Below, piece after piece: positions 1 to 5,253 of a stretch of 8,081 bases of DNA. The notes under the pieces are model-generated. The model saw only the letters and a program-made list of their open reading frames with translations. It ran no database searches and was not told the DNA's origin. Positions within the stretch are counted from its first letter, which is position 1; every line of letters begins with the position of its first letter. The translations under genes and the position numbers were made by a program. Source of the DNA: Synergistaceae bacterium (GTDB lineage Bacteria; Synergistota; Synergistia; Synergistales; Aminobacteriaceae); the NCBI GenBank assembly GCA_017475805.1, contig JAFVEW010000143.1, forward strand, positions 1 through 8,081, in the 5' to 3' direction.

Positions 1-10
1 CCTTTTCCAT
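1..10 (-). CDS. Possible start of a further leftward gene (3 codons only)
   Basis: Ten bases after the mtnA stop codon on the leftward strand there is an ATG (8-10) followed by two open codons (Glu, Lys) before the window ends. An AAGGA lies at 24-28 inside the mtnA tail, but its 13-nt spacing is long. This could be the next gene of an mtnA operon. With three codons nothing can be said of its product. Confidence 0.2.
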
Positions 11-19
11 CAATTAAAT

Positions 20-1081
20 TTATTCCTTATCAAAGATTTTTTTCAAGCTGCTTGAATACGGCGGCCTCGCTATTCCTTTTTCTGTAACAATTCCTGTTAT
101 TAATTCATTTTCAGCGACATCAAAAGCTGGATTATAAACTTTTACATTTTCAGGAGCCATTCTTTCTTTATAAAAAAGTTCTGTAATTTCGTTTTCGTTG
201 CGCTGCTCGATTATAATATCAGAGCCTCTCTTAATATTCATATCTATCGTTGAAGTTGGCGCGAAAACATAAAAGGGTATTTCATAAAATTTTGCTAAAA
301 TTGCAAGTCCTGAAGTTCCGATTTTATTACAAGAATCTCCGTTTGAGGCTATTCTGTCAGCTCCTACAAAGACGGCATTAACCCAGCCGTTTTTCATAAC
401 TTGCGAGGCCATATTATCGCAAATTAAAGTTGTGTTGACTCCGTCGGCCATGAGTTCAAAGGTTGAAAGTCTTGCACCCTGTAGCAGCGGCCTTGTTTCG
501 TCGCAATAAACTCGAAAATTCATACCTCGTTCACGTCCTAAATGAATCGGAGCTAACGCCGTACCGTATTTTGAAGTAGCAAGCTGTCCGGCATTGCAGT
601 GAGTTAAAATTCCGTCGCCGTCTTTTATTAAAGTCAAGCCGTATTCGCCGATTTTGCGGCAGACTTCGGTATCTTCAGCTTTAATTTTTAGAGCTTCGTC
701 GCGCAACAAAGTCTTAATTTCACTGATTTTTTTATCGCGGTTAGCCTCTGCTATTTTTTCCATTCGATTTAACGCCCAAGATAAATTTACAGCAGTCGGT
801 CTTGAAGAATTTAGATATTCTTTTGCCTCGTGAAGCTGAGCGAAAAATTTATCAAAGCCGTCAGCATCCGAGTCTTTAATCGACAAATATAAACCGATAG
901 CTGCAGCAATACCAATCGCAGGAGCTCCGCGAACTTGTAATTTATAAATAGCCTGCCAAATTTCTTTAATGTCTTTTAAGTGAAGCATTTTGACTTCACA
1001 AGGCAGCTTTGTTTGATCAAGTATCACTAATGCTCCTTCATTTTCGTCAAGAGCAACTGATTCATAATTTAGTACGTTCAT
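20..1081 (-). CDS. mtnA: S-methyl-5-thioribose-1-phosphate isomerase (methionine salvage)
   Basis: MtnA converts 5-methylthioribose-1-phosphate to 5-methylthioribulose-1-phosphate in the cytosolic methionine salvage pathway. Family signatures visible in the 353-residue form are RGAPAIG at 51-57, NLSWALNRM near 99, THCNAGQLAT with the expected catalytic Cys at 162, CDETRPLLQG near 193, DNMASQVM near 222, and VGADRIASNGD with the catalytic Asp at 242. A Bacillus-type MtnA has these two residues at about 160 and 240. I chose the ATG at 1081 because AGGAA (1091-1095) lies 9 nt upstream. A GTG ten codons earlier (1111) stays in frame, but it has no SD and directly abuts a TATAAT. Length is normal for the family and the gene is intact. 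No other salvage gene is visible in the window. The eIF2B-like fold is shared with ribose-1,5-bisphosphate isomerase, but the motif set favours MtnA. Confidence 0.95.
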   Translation of the reverse strand: MNVLNYESVALDENEGALVILDQTKLPCEVKMLHLKDIKEIWQAIYKLQVRGAPAIGIAAAIGLYLSIKDSDADGFDKFFAQLHEAKEYLNSSRPTAVNLSWALNRMEKIAEANRDKKISEIKTLLRDEALKIKAEDTEVCRKIGEYGLTLIKDGDGILTHCNAGQLATSKYGTALAPIHLGRERGMNFRVYCDETRPLLQGARLSTFELMADGVNTTLICDNMASQVMKNGWVNAVFVGADRIASNGDSCNKIGTSGLAILAKFYEIPFYVFAPTSTIDMNIKRGSDIIIEQRNENEITELFYKERMAPENVKVYNPAFDVAENELITGIVTEKGIARPPYSSSLKKIFDKE

Positions 1082-1111
1082 ATTTTTAAGTTCCTGATTA
1101 AATTTTTTCAC

Positions 1112-1140
1112 ATTATAAATGACAAATTAAGAATCGAAAA
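1112..1140 (-). promoter_or_regulatory. mtnA: Probable sigma-70-type promoter of mtnA
   Basis: Read leftward, a perfect TATAAT occupies 1117-1112. A weak -35 (TTTTCG, 1140-1135, about 3 of 6 consensus bases) lies 17 bp upstream. Transcription would begin near 1105, leaving a short leader that contains the AGGAA site and the ATG at 1081. This excludes the upstream GTG at 1111 as the start for this transcript. Read-through from the upstream GTPase gene is also possible, since no terminator is evident between them. Confidence 0.5.
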
Positions 1141-1195
1141 ATACAGCTGCTAAAATTCAAAAACTTAAATCACAGCTAATCAAAACTGCACGTTT

Positions 1196-1219
1196 TGTAG
1201 TAATAAATGTAGTAATAAA
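1196..1219. repeat. Perfect 12-bp tandem duplication in the intergenic region
   Basis: TGTAGTAATAAA occurs twice back to back (1196-1207 and 1208-1219), just beyond the stop of the GTPase gene. A short inverted repeat, CAAAAC (1181-1186) and GTTTTG (1192-1197) around a 5-nt loop, overlaps its edge. The inverted repeat has no T-run on either strand, so I do not call it a terminator. The rest of the gap between the two leftward genes shows only the mtnA promoter. Confidence 0.7.
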
Positions 1220-1231
1220 ATAATAGTTTTT

Positions 1232-3397
1232 TTAGAAAATTGTATAGTTCTCGAAAATAAAAATATCCGGCACTTTTAAGCCGTTTGTCTCGCAGAAATT
1301 TTTTATTCCGATTTTCAAATCTTCTATACTGACACTCGAATCTTCACTGAGTAATGCAGCATTAGGAAACGCAAGAATCCATTTTGACCTCGCTAACATC
1401 GGTGCGTACGGCGCGAAAATCAAATCAGATAATCCCGACTCAAGACGAGCTAAATCGACACTTACAACAGGCGTGTAATCGTTAAAAAATTTTTTGCGGT
1501 TAAAGTCTTCTTTTAATAAATAATCCGGCGGAGCTATCAAAATATTTTCGTCTTTAGCGAAGGCTTGAGACTCTAATTTTTTACAGTCAAAAGGCATCGA
1601 AGGTCTCGAAGGTAAATTTTGACCGGCGAAAAGCCATTCATTTTCATTAGAACTCTCTTGAATTTCGAGTCTCAAATTATGAGACAGGCGCGCAAATAAT
1701 TTCATGCTCATGCTGCGTTCAGCTCCGAGTAAAACTGCACGGCGTTGACCTTCAAAAGCTCCAAGCGAAAAAAATCGCCCTTTGAAACCGTGTTCACGCA
1801 TTGATGTTATTAATGACGAAAGCAAATGTTTTTCTTGAGTAACGTGAGGAAAATTAAAATTGAATTTTTTAACTTCTCTGCTTTTAATTCCTAAATCCTC
1901 ATTTCTGATCCCTAATTCTTTTAAGTTATTGATAATAGGCTCTAATTGCCGCTGCTCTGTCCGTGAATTTTCGAGGATTTTCAAAACTCGTCCCGCACGC
2001 AAGATTAAAGTTTTTTCGCGTAAATTTTCGCTGAAATTTTTAACAATATTAATAATGCTCTCAATATTTGAATTTTTCCAGGCGTCGGAGTTTCTGCTGA
2101 AGAAGTTTTCAGCCGCTATTTTTGCAGATACAGGAATAATCTCAACATCGAGACCGTTGAAATTCTTGATTTCGTTTTTAATCGCGTCAATATCGCTCGA
2201 AATTTTTTCTTCAGGAGTCCTGATTAACTGTCCTGCTTCAGTGTCTGAATTTTCAAGATCGATTTTTGACAGAGCAAATATTATTTTATCGCCGTGAGAT
2301 TTTAATTCTTCAAGCAATTTATAGTCTGAACCTTTTAATCTCGAACGTACAGGCAGGATATAAATTATAAAATCAAGTTCAGGCAAAACGTTTTTACAAG
2401 TTCCTTGTCCCTTCAGAGCGTCCCAGCCGGGCATATCAATCAAGCAAATTCCTTCAGGAATTAAAGCTCCGGGTATAGATATTTCGATTTGAGCAGCCTT
2501 ATTTGTATTTCCTAACTCATCACTCCTAACTCCTAACTCTATAACGTGGCCGTCTGAATAAAAAACTTTCGCAACCTTTTTTTCACCCTCACGATATGCA
2601 ACAGGGACATCTTTAACGTTAATTTTCTCGCCCGTAAAAGCGTTTATTAAAGTTGATTTTCCGCTGCCTGATAAGCCCATCACAGCAATATTTAAGCACG
2701 ACGAATTTAGAGAATTTTTCAAAGCTCTTAGCTGCGCGTTTGCAGGAAGAATATTAATAGCGGCGTCAAGATTTTCATTTAGGAGATCAAAAATAAAATC
2801 TTCGCGGCCTGAGTCTCTTAAAATTTTCAGCGGTGTCGGGAACGGTGAGAAAATTCTCCGTGAGATTTCATGTCTTAAAATTAAATTTTCGCGTTCTAAA
2901 TCTTCAATTACAGAAAGGTCTTTAAGAATCATTGTGCCGGCGACTCGAGTTGCTTCTAAAATTCTGACACGGCCTAAGTCATCATTTAATTCTATTTTGT
3001 CGCCATCGTCAGCTTCAGCAAGCCAAGCGTTAAGACTTAAAATTTCATTGCCGTATAATTTAGCGGGCTTTCCGTCTGCATATCTTTGAATAAAAGCATC
3101 GAGCATAAAATTTCTATAGACTCCGTCACCGCAATATAATTTGCGAGTCAAAGAAAAGAAATTTTCGTGAGAGTTATAAATAAATTCTTCTATTTTTGAA
3201 ATTTTCATATGATCCGACGGGTGACAAAGTTCATACCATTGATCTAAAGTTTTTGGACATGTAGAATTTTCCAGCCTCATTAATCTAAGAAGCTGAGACG
3301 AAAAATAAATTTCCCGCGACGGAAATACTACCGTCAAGCCGGGCTCGTTTGAATATTCTCTAAAATTATTGTGTTCCCATTCTGAAAATTTAATCAT
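1232..3397 (-). CDS. PAS-like domain fused to a dynamin/Era-like GTPase; function unknown
   Basis: A 721-residue soluble protein. The ATG at 3397 has AAGGA (3405-3409) 7 nt upstream; the frame stays open for 67 more codons, but only antisense to lysA. Residues 1-120 resemble a PAS_3 fold: HPSD at 59-62, GDGVYRNFM at 90-98 and DGKPAKLYG at 108-116. A predicted coiled coil (about 155-180) leads to a G domain: P-loop GLSGSGKST at 241-249, G3 DMPG at 321-324, G4 SKID at 377-380 and a possible G5 SAK at 424-426. No Thr lies between 256 and 297, so the usual G2/switch I Thr is not evident, and G4 has Ser in place of Asn/Thr. Residues 445-721 are largely helical and I do not recognise them. Two short stretches (ELGVRSDELG at 287 and a related one at 494) are translated heptanucleotide repeats. 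No signal peptide or membrane span. The GTPase call is firm; the PAS assignment is inferred from motif spacing; the role is unknown. Confidence 0.85.
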   Translation of the reverse strand: MIKFSEWEHNNFREYSNEPGLTVVFPSREIYFSSQLLRLMRLENSTCPKTLDQWYELCHPSDHMKISKIEEFIYNSHENFFSLTRKLYCGDGVYRNFMLDAFIQRYADGKPAKLYGNEILSLNAWLAEADDGDKIELNDDLGRVRILEATRVAGTMILKDLSVIEDLERENLILRHEISRRIFSPFPTPLKILRDSGREDFIFDLLNENLDAAINILPANAQLRALKNSLNSSCLNIAVMGLSGSGKSTLINAFTGEKINVKDVPVAYREGEKKVAKVFYSDGHVIELGVRSDELGNTNKAAQIEISIPGALIPEGICLIDMPGWDALKGQGTCKNVLPELDFIIYILPVRSRLKGSDYKLLEELKSHGDKIIFALSKIDLENSDTEAGQLIRTPEEKISSDIDAIKNEIKNFNGLDVEIIPVSAKIAAENFFSRNSDAWKNSNIESIINIVKNFSENLREKTLILRAGRVLKILENSRTEQRQLEPIINNLKELGIRNEDLGIKSREVKKFNFNFPHVTQEKHLLSSLITSMREHGFKGRFFSLGAFEGQRRAVLLGAERSMSMKLFARLSHNLRLEIQESSNENEWLFAGQNLPSRPSMPFDCKKLESQAFAKDENILIAPPDYLLKEDFNRKKFFNDYTPVVSVDLARLESGLSDLIFAPYAPMLARSKWILAFPNAALLSEDSSVSIEDLKIGIKNFCETNGLKVPDIFIFENYTIF
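1884..1918 (-). repeat. Heptanucleotide tandem repeat inside the GTPase gene, copy 2
   Basis: Five contiguous 7-bp units in exact register. Read on the coding (minus) strand they are GAATTAG, GGATCAG, AAATGAG, GATTTAG and GAATTAA. The units are degenerate but share a GAaTTAG pattern. The reading frame passes through them and encodes roughly ELGIRNEDLGIK (residues 494-505), in the helical region after the G domain. The same pattern recurs at 2512-2539 and 3446-3487. Confidence 0.75.
2512..2539 (-). repeat. Heptanucleotide tandem repeat inside the GTPase gene, copy 1
   Basis: Four 7-bp units. On the coding strand they read GAGTTAG, GAGTTAG, GAGTGAT, GAGTTAG, three of them identical. The frame is open through the array and gives ELGVRSDELG (residues 287-296), between the P-loop and the G3 DMPG motif of the GTPase. 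Because 7 is not a multiple of 3, three units (21 bp) are needed to return to frame, so the translated repeat has a 7-residue period. Confidence 0.85.
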
Positions 3398-3419
3398 ATT
3401 CTTGTCCTTAATGTATAAT
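3390..3419 (+). promoter_or_regulatory. lysA: Possible lysA promoter
   Basis: A perfect TATAAT lies at 3414-3419 on the plus strand, with a weak -35-like TTAATC (3390-3395) 18 bp upstream. Transcription would start near 3426 and give a leader of about 75 nt that carries the heptad repeat and the lysA SD. It overlaps the start region of the divergent GTPase gene. The -10 is convincing and the -35 is not. The promoter of the GTPase gene itself must lie in the same 104 bp, but I could not place it with confidence. Confidence 0.4.
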
Positions 3420-3445
3420 TCTGCAAATAATAACACGTAAAAAGG

Positions 3446-3487
3446 CAAGTAGGAATTAGAAAGTAGGAAGCAGGAAGTAAAAAGGAG
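3446..3487 (+). repeat. Heptanucleotide tandem repeat ending in the lysA ribosome-binding site
   Basis: Six contiguous 7-bp units on the plus strand: CAAGTAG, GAATTAG, AAAGTAG, GAAGCAG, GAAGTAA, AAAGGAG. The consensus is near GAAGTAG. The final unit plus the next G forms AAAGGAGG (3481-3488), the only SD upstream of lysA, 13 nt before its ATG. The purine-rich strand is the sense strand of the adjacent gene, as in the two arrays within the GTPase gene. Confidence 0.75.
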
Positions 3488-3501
3488 GATTTTCAGAATA
3501 A

Positions 3502-4779
3502 ATGAGAAAATTAATTTGGGGCGGTGTTGATTGTCTTGACTTAGCAAAAAACTTCGGAACGCCTCTATACGTTTATGATACAGGAATAATAAAATCACGA
3601 TGCCGACAGCTTCGCGAAACTTTCATTGAACGCTGGGGTAACGTTGCAGTGCGTTACGCGAGCAAGGCATTTTTAGTTAAAGAGATGGCGCGCTTGATTA
3701 ACAGTGAAGGACTTGGCCTCGACGTCGTTTCAATCGGTGAGCTTTACACAGCTTTGAAGGTCGGATTTCCTGCTGAAAATATCGAAATGAACGGCAACGC
3801 TAAGAGCCATGAAGAAATTTCTCTTGCAGTTAATTCAGGCGTTGGACAAATTATTGTTGACCACCCTGACGAATTAAAAACGATTGAAAAATTTGCGCGC
3901 GAAAAGGGTATAAAGCAAAAAATTTTAATCCGCGTAGCTCCCGGCGTTGACGCTCACACGCATGCTTACATAGCAACTGGCGCGACTGACAGCAAATTCG
4001 GAGTGCCTGCAGATGTTTCTGAAGGTTCAATGCTGAATCATTCAATTAAATACGCAATGGCAAGCGAAAATATTGATTTAAGAGGCTTGCATTTTCACGT
4101 AGGCTCACAGCTTTTTGACCCTGTTGACAACGTTAAGGCAGTCGAAAAGACTGTTGAATTAATGAAGAAATTAAAAGACGCTTTGAATTTTACGACCTAC
4201 GAATTAAACTGCGGCGGCGGCTTCGGAGCTGTCATAAATCCTTCAATGCAGGCAGTTAAGTGCGCTGACTTCACAGACCCTATGATGAAATTGCTTCAAG
4301 CTGACTGCAAAAAGTACGGACTCGAAGTTCCTAAAATGATAATTGAGCCAGGACGCTGGATAGTTTCAGAAGCAGGAATAACGCTCTACAAAGTCGAAAA
4401 CATCAAAGAACTTCCTGAACTCACATACATTGCTGTTGACGGCGGCATGGCTGACAATCCGCGCTATGCTCTATATCAGGCTGACTATGAGGCCGTAAAA
4501 GTCGAAGACATTGACGCACCGATTATTAATTCTGATAAAAAATTTTCTATCGTCGGCAAGTGCTGCGAGTCCGGCGATATTTTAATTGACGATGCTAAAC
4601 TGCCGCTTCTAAAAGCCGGAGATATTATCGCGCTTTATAACTCAGGAGCTTATACATTCAGCATGTCGAGCAACTATAACAGACTTCAAAGACCTGCAGT
4701 AATTTTTGTCGAGAACGGCCAAGCCCGCGAAGTTGCAAAACGTCAAACTCTCGATGACCTTATAGCAAATGAAATTTAA
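3502..4779 (+). CDS. lysA: Diaminopimelate decarboxylase
   Basis: LysA decarboxylates meso-2,6-diaminopimelate to L-lysine, the last step of the diaminopimelate route, in the cytosol with PLP. This 425-residue protein has the fold-type III decarboxylase plan. An N-terminal TIM barrel carries YASKAF with the PLP-binding Lys at 55, HFHVGSQ at 197-203, the phosphate-binding GGGFG at 238-242 and EPGR at 282-285. A C-terminal beta domain follows, with CESGD at 355-359 (catalytic Cys 355) and GAYTFSMSSNYN at 382-393. These motifs favour DAP over ornithine or arginine as substrate. The ATG is preceded by AAAGGAGG (3481-3488) at a rather long 13-nt spacing, and no better start exists. The gene diverges from the GTPase gene and stands as a single cistron here; no strong intrinsic terminator follows. 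Length and motifs are normal. Confidence 0.96.
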   Translation: MRKLIWGGVDCLDLAKNFGTPLYVYDTGIIKSRCRQLRETFIERWGNVAVRYASKAFLVKEMARLINSEGLGLDVVSIGELYTALKVGFPAENIEMNGNAKSHEEISLAVNSGVGQIIVDHPDELKTIEKFAREKGIKQKILIRVAPGVDAHTHAYIATGATDSKFGVPADVSEGSMLNHSIKYAMASENIDLRGLHFHVGSQLFDPVDNVKAVEKTVELMKKLKDALNFTTYELNCGGGFGAVINPSMQAVKCADFTDPMMKLLQADCKKYGLEVPKMIIEPGRWIVSEAGITLYKVENIKELPELTYIAVDGGMADNPRYALYQADYEAVKVEDIDAPIINSDKKFSIVGKCCESGDILIDDAKLPLLKAGDIIALYNSGAYTFSMSSNYNRLQRPAVIFVENGQAREVAKRQTLDDLIANEI

Positions 4780-4803
4780 GCTGTGAAAATCCTGATTTTT
4801 GTG

Positions 4804-4842
4804 CTTACCCCTTACCCCTTGACAATAATTAGGGGGGGGTAA
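4804..4842. repeat. C-rich heptad repeat plus G8 run with hairpin potential
   Basis: CTTACCC occurs twice in tandem (4804-4810, 4811-4817), followed by a divergent CTTGACA, then a run of eight G's at 4832-4839 ending in GGGGTAA. TTACCCC (4812-4818) can pair with GGGGTAA (4836-4842) across a 17-nt loop. There is no U-tract, so it is not a standard terminator for lysA. The 7-bp period matches the other arrays in the window, though the unit sequence is different. Confidence 0.6.
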
Positions 4843-4845
4843 AAT
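4819..4845 (+). promoter_or_regulatory. Possible promoter with a G8 tract in its spacer
   Basis: A perfect TTGACA (4819-4824) is followed, 15 bp later, by TAAAAT (4840-4845). The spacer is shorter than the usual 16-18 bp and consists largely of the G8 run. It lies about 20 bp before the AGGAGG SD (4865-4870) of the downstream small gene. The -35 match is exact, but the -10 match and the spacing make this a tentative call. Confidence 0.35.
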
Positions 4846-4877
4846 TACATTAAAATTTATAGTCAGGAGGTATTCAA

Positions 4878-5117
4878 ATGACAAAAATATTAGCTTTTAT
4901 TTTGTTATTAGCAATAACTTGCAGCCCGGCTTTCGCTAATCAGGTTCTGAAAGACAAGTACGGTCAGAAAATTGGTGAAATTAGAACTGAAAGCAATCGT
5001 GAAGTAATTTATGACAAATATGGCCAGAGGCTCGGCTATTTTGACGGTAAGTATACGTACAACAAATACGGGCAGAGGATCGGCGAAGGAAATTTGCTTA
5101 CAACATTGCTTCAATAG
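4878..5117 (+). CDS. Small secreted protein with three KYGQ repeats; function unknown
   Basis: A 79-residue protein with a strong SD (AGGAGG, 4865-4870) 7 nt before the ATG. Residues 1-20 form a typical signal peptide: a Lys at position 3, a hydrophobic core and an SPAFA cleavage site before Asn21. A Cys at 15 is not in a convincing lipobox. The mature part is almost entirely three copies of a [DN]KYGQ[KR][IL]G motif, at residues 26, 46 and 62, separated by short polar, Gly/Asp-containing turns. That pattern suggests a small beta-hairpin repeat unit on the cell surface or in the periplasm. It stands alone between lysA and the garD operon, with its own possible promoter and a clear terminator. 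I do not recognise a named family. The signal peptide, the repeats and the flanking signals make it a likely real gene. Confidence 0.8.
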   Translation: MTKILAFILLLAITCSPAFANQVLKDKYGQKIGEIRTESNREVIYDKYGQRLGYFDGKYTYNKYGQRIGEGNLLTTLLQ

Positions 5118-5134
5118 TGTTTTACGTATCAGCT

Positions 5135-5164
5135 AACGTCTCCTAAAAATGGGAGGCGTTTTTT
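5135..5164 (+). terminator. Intrinsic terminator after the KYGQ-repeat gene
   Basis: AACGTCTCC (5135-5143) pairs with GGAGGCGTT (5152-5160), a nine-pair stem with one G-U wobble and room for a weaker T-G/A-T extension, closed by a small A-rich loop. It is followed by an uninterrupted T-run ending at 5164. It lies 18 nt after the stop codon and insulates the small gene from the garD operon. Confidence 0.9.
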
Positions 5165-5190
5165 GTTTACAAGTGCCTTTTTGTTATAAT
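5163..5190 (+). promoter_or_regulatory. garD: Extended -10 promoter of the garD operon
   Basis: A perfect TATAAT (5185-5190) is preceded by TG one base away (5182-5183), giving the extended -10 form TGnTATAAT. A partial -35, TTGTTT (5163-5168), lies 16 bp upstream and overlaps the T-run of the preceding terminator. Transcription would start near 5197 and give a leader of about 57 nt, with AAGGAGG (5235-5241) before the garD ATG. I see no clear operator palindrome. Confidence 0.65.
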
Positions 5191-5253
5191 AATTTTCACT
5201 CAGAAAAAACTAAAACGAAAAAAATAAAACTAAGAAGGAGGGAATAATATTTA

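Noticed and set aside
1181..1197. CAAAAC/GTTTTG hairpin between the GTPase gene and mtnA as a terminator
   Set aside because: Only six pairs and no T-run after it on the transcribed strand.
1860..2297. A 145-codon plus-strand open frame rich in Leu, Ile and Ser
   Set aside because: It lies wholly antisense to the GTPase coding sequence, has no SD, and its composition is that expected from the complementary strand of an AT-rich, Lys/Glu-rich gene.
3398..3598. Extension of the GTPase frame by 67 codons, giving a hydrophobic N-terminus that looks like a membrane segment
   Set aside because: It runs antisense through the SD region and first 97 bp of lysA, has no SD at its start, and the ATG at 3397 has a well-placed AAGGA. 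The hydrophobic residues are a by-product of the AT-rich repeat and lysA antisense sequence.
4786..4797. AAAATC/GATTTT inverted repeat just after lysA as a possible terminator
   Set aside because: The stem is short, nearly all A-T, and has a loop of only two to four bases, so it would not be stable.
4642..4884. An 80-codon minus-strand open frame across the lysA end and the G8 region
   Set aside because: It is antisense to the LysA C-terminus and its N-terminal end lies in the SD region of the next gene; no SD and no protein features of its own.
5166..5190. TTTACA (5166-5171) as the -35 of the garD promoter
   Set aside because: The spacer to TATAAT would be only 13 bp; the extended -10 with TTGTTT at 16 bp is a better reading.
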